A stretch of DNA of 64,000 nt, from contig NZ_JAUSQZ010000001.1 of assembly GCF_030811555.1 (NCBI RefSeq), positions 930,001 through 994,000 of the forward strand. Reading direction: 5' to 3'. Source of the stretch: Kineosporia succinea (GTDB lineage Bacteria > Actinomycetota > Actinomycetes > Actinomycetales > Kineosporiaceae). The notes below the pieces were generated by a model. It was given only the letters and a program-made list of their open reading frames with translations. It ran no database searches and was not told the origin of the DNA. Positions 43,717 to 52,201 of this stretch are shown here, in pieces (position 1 is the stretch's first letter; every line of letters starts with the position of its first letter). Made by a program: the position numbers and the translations under genes.

Positions 43717-44031
43717 ATGCACGTGAGAATGTCTGTGTGGGGTGAGCCGGAAGAGCACCTTCTGGCCTCCCTGGAGAACTGGCTCCAGCTCGATCCCGAG
43801 CTGCGCGACGCCCCGGTGCAGCGTGAACCGCACGCCGACGACCGGCTCTGGCTCGAACTGCCCGACGACCACACCCCGTCGGTGCTGGCCGGGGCCCTGA
43901 GCACCTGGCTCAGCACCCGCATCGGCGACGTGCGGCTCAATGTCACCGGGCCGGACGGCACCGTGGAGGTCTCGGTCTCGAACATCGCCGACCACATGGT
44001 GCTTCTGCGGTCGGCGCTGGGCGAGCGCTGA
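43717..44031 (+). CDS. EACC1-like protein (effector-associated constant component 1)
   Basis: 104 aa. It follows the EACC1 pattern: an N-terminal strand (VRMSVWGEPEEHLLASLENWL), ELRDAPVQ, a helix ending LAGALSTWLSTRIGDV and the strand LNVTGPDGTVEVSV. EACC1 is known from counter-invader systems in which it accompanies a peptidase or other effector. No such effector is adjacent here, so it looks orphan. Strong ribosome site (GGAGGGGG). Confidence 0.72.
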   Translation: MHVRMSVWGEPEEHLLASLENWLQLDPELRDAPVQREPHADDRLWLELPDDHTPSVLAGALSTWLSTRIGDVRLNVTGPDGTVEVSVSNIADHMVLLRSALGER

Positions 44032-44058
44032 GACGGCCGATCCGCCCGGGCAGCGAGC

Positions 44059-45387
44059 CTATTGCGGCAGCAACGCCGACCGGGGCTCGACCGCCTGCAC
44101 CCGGATCGTCTGCACCGGGGTGAACACCGCCTCGTCGGCGACCCCGGTCACGCCGTCGATCAGCACCGGGATGCCCGCGGTGAGCCAGGTCAGGGCGACA
44201 CCGGTGAACCGGCCGCCGCGCCCGCCCGCCCGGTCCGGCTCGGGCCAGACCTTCTGCAGGCAGCCGAAGGCGGTCTCGTGGGCCTCGAGCACGCTCTCCA
44301 CGGCGGCGTCGAGGTCCGCGGGGTCGCCCTCGTCGTAGTCGTCCAGGCAGTCGCCCTCCCGCACCGCCTCGAGAACCTCCTCGGGCGAACGTTTCCCGGG
44401 CCCCGCGGCCCCCGGCACGCCCTGCGTCGCGGAACCGAACGCCTTCAGGCCGAACGTCAGCGCCATCGCCAGGAACCCGTCGGCGCTCGGCCGGGCCGTG
44501 ACCTCGCCTCCGGGCTCGAGCACGGTCGGGCGCAGGTCGACAGTCGCACCCCCGGTCAGCAGCAGGGAGGCCGACGATCCCGAACGACGGACGTCGCTGA
44601 GTCCCGGTGCCAGCTCCACGCCGCCCGCCGGCTCACCCGACCGCCAGGCCCCGGGGAACCGGACGGTGACCGGGTAACCCCGCGCGTTGGTCACTTTCAG
44701 GACGGGAACCCCGGCGTCGACGCCGTAGCACCAGCGCACGCGCTCGCCGGCGGCACCGCTGAGGGCGACCACCCGGATGCCCGACTGCCGCGCGGCCTGC
44801 TCCCCCGGGCACACCGGCGTGGGCGCCGAGACCGCGAGGCTACGGCGGTAGTCGTCGGCGACCGCGTTGCGCAGGGCCGCGAAGTCCCAGCTGAACGCGT
44901 TCCACCAGGTGAGCTGCGAGACCTCGGCGCTGATCGTGTGCTTGCCCGGATCATGCTCGGCGGCAACGAGTTTCCAGCGCCCGGCCGTTTCGTCGAAGCG
45001 ACCGAGCACGGCTGCCGCAGCGTCGTCGGCGCGCTCCGGCAGCGGCTGCACGAGCACCGGGAAGGTCAGCCGCACCGGGCCGGTCAGGCGCGCGCCGCGC
45101 AGCTCGAGCCGATAGGCCCCGAGAACACTCAGGTAGGGCGACGGCGCCGCGGGCACCCGTCCCGCCCGGGTGACCACGAGCTCACCGGAGCCGGAGACCG
45201 AGCCGGCCGGAACGTCCACCATCGGCCCCCCGGGAACCGACACCCGCCCCCCGGACTCGCCGACCGCACCGACCGCCACCGCCTCGTCGACCCGGGCCCC
45301 GGCAGGTGCGGCCACCGTGCTCCCCCCGGCCCCCGTGCAACCGGCGACGCAGGCCACGACCGCGACCACCATCAGTCTCCTCAGCAC
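44059..45387 (-). CDS. Lipoprotein, unknown
   Basis: 442 aa. The N-terminus VLRRLMVVAVVACVAGC is a lipoprotein signal with VAGC lipobox. The body contains a beta-rich stretch around RVSVPGGPMVDVPAGSVSG and PYLSVLGAYRLELRG, and the C-terminal part has paired cysteines (EGDCLDDYD, FGCLQK). The GTG at 45387 keeps the basic n-region; ATG 45372 has the better ribosome site (AGGAG, 4 nt). No known family. Confidence 0.7.
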   Translation of the reverse strand: MLRRLMVVAVVACVAGCTGAGGSTVAAPAGARVDEAVAVGAVGESGGRVSVPGGPMVDVPAGSVSGSGELVVTRAGRVPAAPSPYLSVLGAYRLELRGARLTGPVRLTFPVLVQPLPERADDAAAAVLGRFDETAGRWKLVAAEHDPGKHTISAEVSQLTWWNAFSWDFAALRNAVADDYRRSLAVSAPTPVCPGEQAARQSGIRVVALSGAAGERVRWCYGVDAGVPVLKVTNARGYPVTVRFPGAWRSGEPAGGVELAPGLSDVRRSGSSASLLLTGGATVDLRPTVLEPGGEVTARPSADGFLAMALTFGLKAFGSATQGVPGAAGPGKRSPEEVLEAVREGDCLDDYDEGDPADLDAAVESVLEAHETAFGCLQKVWPEPDRAGGRGGRFTGVALTWLTAGIPVLIDGVTGVADEAVFTPVQTIRVQAVEPRSALLPQ

Positions 45388-45542
45388 CGGCGCCCGCCCT
45401 CGCTCGTCCCCCCACGAACCAGCAACGGTAGAGCGGCAATCGGGACTACCTGTGCGTACCGAAAAGCTCTCGGACAAACGGACGACCTCGCCCTCTCCCA
45501 GGAGCCCCGGTTCTCAGGAGCACGGCCTAGGCTCCGGTGCCC

Positions 45543-46217
45543 ATGGACGAAGCCCAGCTCAAGCAGATCGCGGCCACGACGCAGTACGTGCTGCTCGACT
45601 TCGACGGCCCGGTCTGCGACCTGTTCGGCAACCTGACGCCCGACGTGATCGCCGCGTCCCTGCTCGACGAGCTCGAAGGAGTCCTCGGGGGGCCGGTGGA
45701 CGAGGAGCTCGCCGACATCGACGACCCGCTCGACCTGCTCGACGGGGTCAGCGAGATCTACCCGGAGCTGATCGGGCGGGTGGACGCGTCGGTGCGTGAC
45801 GCGGAGGTGGACGCGGCGGAACTGGCCGAGGTGACGCCCGGGGCGGAAGCGTTCCTGGCGGCGTGCGCGGAGGGCGGGTTGCGCGTGGCGATCGTCAGCA
45901 ACAACGGCGCCGAGGCGGTGCGAGCCCTGCTCGAGATGCACGGGCTGGCCGGGTTCGTGCAGCACGTCGAGGGGCGCGACCCGGACCCGCGGCTGATGAA
46001 GCCCGACCCCACTCCCCTGCTGCGGGCGATGACGGCCCTGGACGCGCGGCCGGAATCCACGGTCATGATCGGCGACTCCCCCAGCGACATGCTCGCGGCG
46101 TCGGCGGCCGGAGTCGCCGCCATCGCCCTGCTGAGCACTCCGCCGGCCCGGTCCGGTCCGCCCTGGGTGTCCCGGATGTCGGAGCTCGCATCGCTTTTCG
46201 GAGCCCCTCGGACCTAG
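45543..46217 (+). CDS. HAD-family hydrolase
   Basis: 224 aa. Motif I VLLDFDGPVCDLF (Asp19, Asp21), motif II VAIVSNNGAEAV, the Lys in LMKPDPTPLLRAM and motif IV MIGDSPSDMLAA. A phosphatase of the phosphoglycolate-phosphatase-like subgroup is likely; the substrate is unknown. The ATG lies 9 nt after TAGGCT, suggesting a leaderless mRNA. Its stop overlaps the next minus-strand gene's stop. Confidence 0.85.
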   Translation: MDEAQLKQIAATTQYVLLDFDGPVCDLFGNLTPDVIAASLLDELEGVLGGPVDEELADIDDPLDLLDGVSEIYPELIGRVDASVRDAEVDAAELAEVTPGAEAFLAACAEGGLRVAIVSNNGAEAVRALLEMHGLAGFVQHVEGRDPDPRLMKPDPTPLLRAMTALDARPESTVMIGDSPSDMLAASAAGVAAIALLSTPPARSGPPWVSRMSELASLFGAPRT

Positions 46218-46375
46218 AGCCGGTAGAACCCGTCGAGCTGGGCGTCCAGGTAGGCGAGGTCGGGGTGCTGACACAGGTCGGCGACGAAGTCGTCGGCACG
46301 CAGGCGGGCCGAGAAGACCTCCAGCTTGGAGGCACAGGCCTCCAGCGTGCGGGCCATGCGGTCGAGTTCGTCCAT
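46214..46375 (-). CDS. 53-aa acidic helical protein
   Basis: A short frame with strong coding character: MDELDRMARTLEACASKLEV, then FSARLRADDFVADLC and a C-terminal DAQLDGFYRL. Almost all third positions are G/C. The sequence is helical and acidic. It is tail-to-tail with the HAD gene (stops overlap by 2 nt). No family recognised. Confidence 0.62.
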   Translation of the reverse strand: MDELDRMARTLEACASKLEVFSARLRADDFVADLCQHPDLAYLDAQLDGFYRL

Positions 46376-46529
46376 GCCTCAATCATGTACGGGTAGTAGT
46401 TGAAGGTCACGCTTCATACCGGCAGTGCATCCGGTCGGCGCAGCGGGGTCCCGGCCGGAGCAACCCGGTGGCGCCGGTCACACCCGGACGGACCATTCAC
46501 AGCCGGAACCCGCTGCCGTCAGAACACTC

Positions 46530-47300
46530 TCAGGCCTGGATCACGACAGGCGTGCCCAGCGGAAGGGTTTTCGCCAGCTCGGTGATCACGTCGTTGGCCA
46601 GGCGCAGACAGCCGTGACTCACGTCGTGCCCGAGGCGATCCGGCTCGTTCGTCCCGTGCAGCCCGAGCTGTCCCGGCCCACCGGCGAACTGCTGGAGCGT
46701 CTCGGAGTGCGCCGAGAGCCCGAACGCGTACGGCCCGTAGACACCGTGCGGGTCCGGCGGCCGGATCAGCTCGGTCAGGTAGTACTCGCCCGGTGGCGTC
46801 GGTGTGGTGGATTTGCCCACCCCGACCGGGAACTCGTCGATCTTGCGGTCGTTCCTCAGCAGCACCAGCTCGTGGTCGTCCATCGAGACGATCAGCCGGT
46901 AGGGGGTTCTCGACAGCCCGACCTCGTCCCGGGCGATCCAGCCGGTGGCACCGTTCGGGCGGGTCGGCAGGTGCACCTTCAGCCAGCCGTCCTGCCTGTC
47001 CATGACGAGAAACGTGATCGGGCCGGTGTTCCGGGTGATCTTGCGGCTCACCGGGCCGCCGGGCGAACGGTGCACCTCGATGCGGTCGGCGGTGGCCGTC
47101 GCCACCAGGCTGGTGCCCGGTTCCACCACGTCCTGCTCGACGGGGGACGCGGTGGTCGCCCCGGTCCCGCCGGTCGCCGGAGCGACGGTCGGGGTGCTCG
47201 CGGCCTGGCTGCAGGCGGTCAGCAGGGCGACGGCCATCAGCAGCGGGGCACCCCGCCGGGCGCGAGGCCCGGCGGAGTGACCACGAAAACGGTTACGCAC
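46530..47300 (-). CDS. L,D-transpeptidase lipoprotein (YkuD family)
   Basis: 256 aa. Lipoprotein signal (LLMAVALLTAC), a Thr/Ala/Pro linker, an SH3-like stretch (HRSPGGPVSRKITRN) and a YkuD catalytic domain (SMDDHELVLLRND, then HGTNEP and SHGCLRL with the catalytic Cys). It makes 3->3 peptidoglycan cross-links or attaches lipoproteins. GTG start at 47300. The secreted protein 4 nt upstream on the same strand is probably co-transcribed. Confidence 0.9.
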   Translation of the reverse strand: MRNRFRGHSAGPRARRGAPLLMAVALLTACSQAASTPTVAPATGGTGATTASPVEQDVVEPGTSLVATATADRIEVHRSPGGPVSRKITRNTGPITFLVMDRQDGWLKVHLPTRPNGATGWIARDEVGLSRTPYRLIVSMDDHELVLLRNDRKIDEFPVGVGKSTTPTPPGEYYLTELIRPPDPHGVYGPYAFGLSAHSETLQQFAGGPGQLGLHGTNEPDRLGHDVSHGCLRLANDVITELAKTLPLGTPVVIQA

Positions 47301-47304
47301 GTGG

Positions 47305-47679
47305 TCAGCCGGTGAACGACGGCTTGGCCTCGACCGGCTCCGCGGGGCGGGCCTCGGTGACCGCGTCGTCCTCGTCCACGGGCACCGGCTTCGCGCTCAC
47401 GTCGGCGCCCGGCACGCCGGTCGCCGGCTCGGCCGCGTCCTTCGGAGCCGCCGGCGCGGGCTCGTCGTCGTCCTGCTTCGTCGCGGCCCGCGACGGCTCA
47501 GCCGGGGCCGGGGCGGCCTGCTCCGGCTCGGCCGCCACCGGTGCGGCCTTCTTCGTCGCGGCCTCCTGGGGAGCCGTGACCGGCGTGCTGTCGTGACCGA
47601 CCGCCATCGCCGTGCCCGAGACACCGAGGATCAGCCCGGCGGCCATCACGACCGCTGCGACCAGTTTCGTCCTGCGCAC
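47305..47679 (-). CDS. Secreted Ala/Pro/Glu-rich protein
   Basis: 124 aa: signal peptide (LVAAVVMAAGLILGVSGTAMA), then a low-complexity acidic Ala/Pro/Glu region with no folded domain, ending EAKPSFTG. GTG with GAGGAGG 7 nt upstream. It may act as a spacer or wall-associated protein with the L,D-transpeptidase downstream. Confidence 0.7.
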   Translation of the reverse strand: MRRTKLVAAVVMAAGLILGVSGTAMAVGHDSTPVTAPQEAATKKAAPVAAEPEQAAPAPAEPSRAATKQDDDEPAPAAPKDAAEPATGVPGADVSAKPVPVDEDDAVTEARPAEPVEAKPSFTG

Positions 47680-47786
47680 TGTGTTGCCTCCTCGTCCGGT
47701 GATCCTCGGCCGGGCCGGTTCTCGGCCTCCCCACGCCGGGACCACTGAACCTACGACTCCCCGCCCGCCCGAAAGGTTGTGCGCCG

Positions 47787-48314
47787 TCAGGGAGTCTCGA
47801 CGGTTTCCGGGGTCGGGACGGCCAGGCCCTCGCCCGCGGTCTCCGGCCCCGGCTGCTTCTGCGCCGTAGCCGATTCCGACACCTCGGGAGCCGGTTCGAG
47901 CGGTGAGCCGTCGTCGGGCACGGCGGCCGGGTCGCTCGGGGCGAGCTTCGCGCCGTCGGACGTCTTCGGTGACGCCGGGGCCGGGCGCGTGCTGGGTTCC
48001 CGCGTCGGGTCCGCGGTCGTCGCCGGGCTCGGGGCCGGGCTCACCGGGGCCGTCACCCCGGAAGGCACTCCGGCCGGGGCGATCTCGACGGCCGGGTCGC
48101 GCCGCAACGCCGCCGGGATCGCCACCAGCATGGCCGCGATCACCCCGGCCGCGGCCACGGGCACCAGCACCGAGGCCCGGAACCAGGGCACCCGCGAGCG
48201 CTTCCGCATGCCCTGGCGCAGGCGCTCGCGGGACCCGGCCCGCACCTGGATGTCACCGAGCTCGTCGTCGAGCTGCCCGCGCAGCTGCCGGGCGAGCTCT
48301 TCGTCGTCCGTCAT
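47787..48314 (-). CDS. Membrane partner of SigE-type sigma factor (anti-sigma-like)
   Basis: 175 aa. A cytoplasmic helical N-terminus (MTDDEELARQLRGQLDDELG, no Cys/His zinc motif), a transmembrane helix (VPVAAAGVIAAMLVAIPAAL) and an extracellular Pro/Ser/Ala-rich tail. It overlaps the sigma-factor stop by 4 nt (ATGA), the position of an anti-sigma factor. Lack of the zinc anti-sigma motif makes the role uncertain. Confidence 0.7.
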   Translation of the reverse strand: MTDDEELARQLRGQLDDELGDIQVRAGSRERLRQGMRKRSRVPWFRASVLVPVAAAGVIAAMLVAIPAALRRDPAVEIAPAGVPSGVTAPVSPAPSPATTADPTREPSTRPAPASPKTSDGAKLAPSDPAAVPDDGSPLEPAPEVSESATAQKQPGPETAGEGLAVPTPETVETP

Positions 48315-48889
48315 CGTTCCCCCTCTCCGGGGTGGGTGGTTGCGAGCACCGCGCGGAGCTTGGCCAGCCCGCGCGACGTGTATCCCTTGACCGAACCGGG
48401 CCTCAGCCCGAGCGCCTCGGCCGTCTCCTTCTCCGACAGGTCGAGGTAGTGCCGCAGCAGCACCACCTCCCGTTCCCGGCGGGGCAGCGCCATGATCGCG
48501 GCGGTGAGCGGGCGGGGCAGGTCGGCCCGCAGCACCGACTCCTCGGCGCTCATCTGGTCGTGGTGCCGCAGCCCGGCCAGGCGCAGCACCACCGGACGGC
48601 GCCGCAACCGGGACCGGGCCGCGTTCACCACGCTGCGGTGCAGGTAGCCGACGGCCTCGTCCTTGTCGCGGATCCGGTGCCAGCTCGCGTGCACGGCCAG
48701 GAAGGCGTCCTGCACCACGTCCTCAGCCACCACCGGATCCCCGACCAGAACCGTCGCCACCCGGAGCATGCGCAACTGGTGGCGGTCGAACAGCACCTCG
48801 ACCGCCGTCTCCGCGTCGAGCGAGGAGAGGGCGGGCTTCTCGTCACCGAGCCCGGGAGGGACGCCGGCTGACCTGGACGTGACCATCAC
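48311..48889 (-). CDS. SigE-family RNA polymerase sigma factor (ECF)
   Basis: 192 aa. Region 2: LFDRHQLRMLRVATVLVGD, AEDVVQDAFLAVHASW, GYLHRSVVNAARSRLRRR. Region 4: PRREREVVLLRHYLDLSEKE, AEALGLRPGSVKGYTSRGLA. Coupled to the membrane protein downstream. The start is GTG 48889 or ATG 48886. Confidence 0.88.
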   Translation of the reverse strand: MMVTSRSAGVPPGLGDEKPALSSLDAETAVEVLFDRHQLRMLRVATVLVGDPVVAEDVVQDAFLAVHASWHRIRDKDEAVGYLHRSVVNAARSRLRRRPVVLRLAGLRHHDQMSAEESVLRADLPRPLTAAIMALPRREREVVLLRHYLDLSEKETAEALGLRPGSVKGYTSRGLAKLRAVLATTHPGEGER

Positions 48890-48929
48890 CTCGGTACGAC
48901 GCGCGACCCCCGGGAAAGGTTGTGCGCGC

Positions 48930-49421
48930 TCAGTCTGCCCGCATCACCGCGGTGACGAAGGCGTAGACGTTGAGCTGCAGCGCCTCGATGCGGTGCACCC
49001 GGGCGGCCTCCACGTCGAAGCCTTCGTAGGCCAGGGGCGGAAGCACCCGCACGTTGGCCGGGCACTGGAACCCGCCGCAGACCAGGGTGCCGAGCGTGTT
49101 GCCGTTGCGTCCGGCCGGGCCGGCGCGGCGGGCGCTCATGAAGACGACCTCGTGCGGCAGCTGCACGTCCTCGCACCAGTTGCACATGGCCTTCTTGCGG
49201 GTGACGGCGTCGGACTGGCGCATGACCACGCCGGCCAGCTCGTCGTCGATCTCGGCGAAGACGTAGCCCAGGGCCGGTGTCTTCCGGTCGCGCCAGCCCA
49301 GGAACTCCTGGTTCTCCCAGTCCAGCCCGTCGAAGTTCTCGGGCAGGACGAGTTCCTTGCGCTCACGCAGGGTGGAGTTCACGAAGGACGTACGGATCTG
49401 CTTCTCGGTGTACGGGCGCAC
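48930..49421 (-). CDS. FBP-domain protein (EF-G-binding, treble-clef zinc finger)
   Basis: 163 aa. The FBP C-terminal domain is clear: MCNWCEDVQLPHEVVFMSAR, then a second zinc pair in GTLVCGGFQCPANVR. Relatives (FusB) bind EF-G and free stalled ribosomes, giving fusidic-acid resistance in staphylococci. In actinobacteria the role is untested. GTG 49421 with GAGG 8 nt upstream. Confidence 0.82.
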   Translation of the reverse strand: MRPYTEKQIRTSFVNSTLRERKELVLPENFDGLDWENQEFLGWRDRKTPALGYVFAEIDDELAGVVMRQSDAVTRKKAMCNWCEDVQLPHEVVFMSARRAGPAGRNGNTLGTLVCGGFQCPANVRVLPPLAYEGFDVEAARVHRIEALQLNVYAFVTAVMRAD

Positions 49422-49617
49422 AGCAATGACCTCAAATTGTCTGGTGAAGAATGACGCATGACGGGCGGACCGCCGGCCCGGAAGAGGGCAGGGCGGTGCT
49501 CACCGATTGAGGGCAGTGCTACCTCGTGCCGGCGCAGAGCGCGCCGGATACCTCCAGACGCCCAGCGGGCGGAGTGCACGAGTTCAGACCAGACACGGCG
49601 ACGAGTGTACGCCTCGT

Positions 49618-50274
49618 TCACATCGTGGTGCTGTGATCCTCGGGGTGTTTGTCCGTTCCGCCGGGCAGGTCGAAGTCCCGCACCGGCAGCTGGGCGGCGT
49701 CGAGCACGAACAGCAGCGACTTGTTCATGCGCTTGATCGAGGTCAGGGCGTTCTCGTCGTTCCGGGTGACCAGGGCGTCGCCCTCTCCCAGAGCGGTGGC
49801 GTCGCGGGACGCGTCGGTGCGCAGAGCGGTGACGGCCTCGAGCAGGTAGTCGTGGGCCTCCGAGGTGACGGCTGCCCCCGGCTTCACGTCGGCCAGCTGC
49901 GTCCCCAGGGCGGTCATGTCCTGCTCGACCCGCCGCAGGGCCGGGGCCGAGCCGGGCCCGCTGACGGCCGTCAGGTACTCCCGCTCCGCCGCGAAGAAGG
50001 TCTCGCGCCGGGCCATCAGCTCCTGCAGCTGCGGCAGGACCTCCTCCTGCACCTGCTCCAGCGCGGCCGCTTCTCGTTCCTCGTCGCTCTCGCCACCCAT
50101 CACGCCGACGATCCGCAGGAGGCCCACGACCATGGCCGTCAGCACCACCAGGGCGACGGCGGTGAGCAGCACCCGGCGGCGGCGCACCGGGTCCCGCAGG
50201 GGTGCCTCGCTGGCGATGTCGTGCACGAGGTCCCCGGCCGGCAGATCGATCGGGGCTTTCTGGGTCACGCTCAC
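49618..50274 (-). CDS. Membrane protein, paralogue of the zinc-ribbon protein at 31800-32792
   Basis: 218 aa. One transmembrane helix near residues 35-60 (RRVLLTAVALVVLTAMVVGL), then an acidic helical block (GGESDEEREAAALEQVQEE) and a C-terminal helix with TSIKRMNKSLLFVLDAAQL and LPGGTDKHPEDHS. The last two blocks match the protein at 31800 closely, which additionally has an N-terminal zinc ribbon. No family recognised. The GTG at 50274 is the best start; the frame is open upstream. Confidence 0.65.
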   Translation of the reverse strand: MSVTQKAPIDLPAGDLVHDIASEAPLRDPVRRRRVLLTAVALVVLTAMVVGLLRIVGVMGGESDEEREAAALEQVQEEVLPQLQELMARRETFFAAEREYLTAVSGPGSAPALRRVEQDMTALGTQLADVKPGAAVTSEAHDYLLEAVTALRTDASRDATALGEGDALVTRNDENALTSIKRMNKSLLFVLDAAQLPVRDFDLPGGTDKHPEDHSTTM

Positions 50275-50393
50275 CCGCCCTGCATCGGACGTCCGCGCAC
50301 CGGCCTGAACCGATCTCACACCGCCCTCGTCTTGGTGAACCCCCTCCGGCCCGGATAGCGTGACCAGCTCCAACTGAATACGCCGTCGACGCG

Positions 50394-50577
50394 CGACGGG
50401 AGAGTCCCCTCACCGGGCGCCGTAGGAGCAACTCCTCCCCAGGAATCTCTCAGGCCAACACACCGTCGCGACGAGGCAACTCTGGAGAAATCCGGCCGGA
50501 TGCCGGTTTACCGAAGGTGACGCGTCCCCGGTGGGCGGCGCGGGCAAGCTCTCAGGTCCCAGGACAGAGCGGGGAGG
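50394..50577 (+). ncRNA. Tandem glycine riboswitch
   Basis: Two aptamers are visible in order. The first has GGGAGAG, GCCGTAGGAGCAACTCCTCC, AATCTCTCAGGCCAA and GGCAACTCTGGAGA. The second has ACCGAAGGTGACG and AAGCTCTCAGG, then GACAGAGCGGGGAGG. This is the typical glycine two-aptamer arrangement. It ends 51 nt ahead of gcvT and should switch on the glycine-cleavage genes. Confidence 0.9.
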
Positions 50578-50628
50578 AATCGCCAGACCCGCGCACCGCT
50601 GTGCCCGGGCCGGATTCCGGAAGGTCCT

Positions 50629-51744
50629 ATGTCGCACGGCAGCACCCGCTCGACGCCCCTGCACGACGTCCACGTCGCGCTCGGCGCCCGGCTCACCGAT
50701 TTCGCCGGATGGCGCATGCCCCTGAAGTACAGCAGCGAACTGGCCGAGCACGAGGCCGTGCGCACCACCGCCGGCCTGTTCGACCTGAGCCACATGGGTG
50801 AGATCCGGGTGCGCGGGCCGCAGGCCGGGGCCGCGCTCGACCACGCCCTGGTCGGCACGCTCTCCGCGATCGCCACCGGGCGCGCCAAGTACTCGCTGCT
50901 GTGCACCGAGAACGGCGGCATCATCGACGATCTCGTGACCTACCGGCTCGCCGACGACGAGTTCCTGGTGATCGCGAACGCCTCCAACGCCGCGGTGGTG
51001 CTGGCCGAGCTGGTCGCCCGGGCCCAGGACTTCGACGCGACCGTCACCGACGAGACCGAGCAGACCGCGCTCATCGCGGTGCAGGGCCCGGCCTCGCAGG
51101 GCGTGATCCACGAGCTGGTGGACACCGACGCCGAGCGCGAGAGGGTCACCGCGCTGCGCTACTACGCCTGCACGCCCGCCCGGCTCGCCGGCCTGGAGGT
51201 GCTGCTGGCCCGCACCGGGTACACCGGTGAGGACGGGTTCGAGGTCTACGTGGCCGCGGCCGACGCGGCGTCGCTGTGGCAGGCGCTGCAGACCCGGGTC
51301 GAGGCCGTCGGTGGGCGCCCGGCCGGGCTGGCGTGCCGGGACACGCTGCGTCTGGAGGCCGGGATGCCGCTCTACGGCAACGAACTCAGCCTGGACACCG
51401 ACCCGTACGCCGCCGGGCTGGGCCGGGTGGTCAAGCTCGACAAGGAGTTCGTGGGCCGCGACGCCCTCGCCCGGGTCGCGCAGGAACCGCCCGCCCGGGT
51501 GCTCACCGGACTGACCGGAGAAGGCCGCCGGGCCGCCCGGGCCGGCAACCACGTCCTCGATTCGGAGGGGGCCACGGTCGGGATCATCACCTCGGGGGCC
51601 CTCTCGCCCACCCTGGGCCGGCCGGTGGCGATCGCCCACGTCGACCGTGAGGTGGCCGCCGCGGGCGGAACCCTGCAGGTCGACGTGCGCGGCACCCTTC
51701 TGCCGTTCAGCGTCACCCCGTACCCGTTCTACAAGCGTTCCTAG
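50629..51744 (+). CDS. gcvT: Glycine cleavage system T protein (aminomethyltransferase)
   Basis: 371 aa. Typical start (LHDVHVALGARLTDFAGWRM), DLSHMGEIRVRG, the folate-site region ARTGYTGEDGFE and LRLEAGMPLYGNEL. It transfers methylene from aminomethyl-lipoyl-H protein to tetrahydrofolate. Controlled by the glycine riboswitch upstream and followed by gcvH. GcvP is not in the window. Confidence 0.95.
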   Translation: MSHGSTRSTPLHDVHVALGARLTDFAGWRMPLKYSSELAEHEAVRTTAGLFDLSHMGEIRVRGPQAGAALDHALVGTLSAIATGRAKYSLLCTENGGIIDDLVTYRLADDEFLVIANASNAAVVLAELVARAQDFDATVTDETEQTALIAVQGPASQGVIHELVDTDAERERVTALRYYACTPARLAGLEVLLARTGYTGEDGFEVYVAAADAASLWQALQTRVEAVGGRPAGLACRDTLRLEAGMPLYGNELSLDTDPYAAGLGRVVKLDKEFVGRDALARVAQEPPARVLTGLTGEGRRAARAGNHVLDSEGATVGIITSGALSPTLGRPVAIAHVDREVAAAGGTLQVDVRGTLLPFSVTPYPFYKRS

Positions 51745-51747
51745 ACT

Positions 51748-51793
51748 TCGCCCCAGACCTGCCCCAGACCCGCCCCAGACCTGCCTTCAGACT
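51748..51793. repeat. Short direct repeats between gcvT and gcvH
   Basis: CCAGACCTGCC-type units repeat three to four times (CGCCCCAGACCTG, CCCCAGACCCG, CCCCAGACCTG, TTCAGACTT). They fill the gap between the two genes and end just before the gcvH ribosome site. Confidence 0.7.
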
Positions 51794-51805
51794 TCAGGAG
51801 TCACC

Positions 51806-52192
51806 GTGCCCAACCCCGAGCACCTGCTCTACACCGCCGAGCACGAATGGGTGCAGATCGCCCCCGGCGCCGAGCTCCCCACCGAACCCGTGCGGGTCGG
51901 CCTCACCACGTTCGCGCTCGACGCGCTCGGTGACGTCGTCTACGTCGACCTGCCCGAGGTGGGCAGCACGGTCACGGCCGGGGACGCGTGCGGTGAGGTC
52001 GAATCGACGAAGTCGGTCTCCGACCTGTACTCGCCGGTCACCGGAACCGTGGCCGAGGTGAACCAGGCGATCGTCGACGACCCCGCGCTGATCGCCGCCG
52101 ACCCCTACGACAACGGCTGGCTGTTCACCGTGACCCCCGAGGCCACCGCCAAGCTGCTGACGTCACAGGAGTACGAGACGCTCATCGCCTGA
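51806..52192 (+). CDS. gcvH: Glycine cleavage system H protein
   Basis: 128 aa lipoyl carrier protein. YTAEHEWVQIA start, the lipoylated Lys in EVESTKSVSDLYSP, and NGWLFTVTPE near the end. GTG 51806 with AGGAG 5 nt upstream. It sits 61 nt after gcvT and is read from the same riboswitch-controlled unit. Confidence 0.95.
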   Translation: MPNPEHLLYTAEHEWVQIAPGAELPTEPVRVGLTTFALDALGDVVYVDLPEVGSTVTAGDACGEVESTKSVSDLYSPVTGTVAEVNQAIVDDPALIAADPYDNGWLFTVTPEATAKLLTSQEYETLIA

Positions 52193-52201
52193 AATGCCCT
52201 C

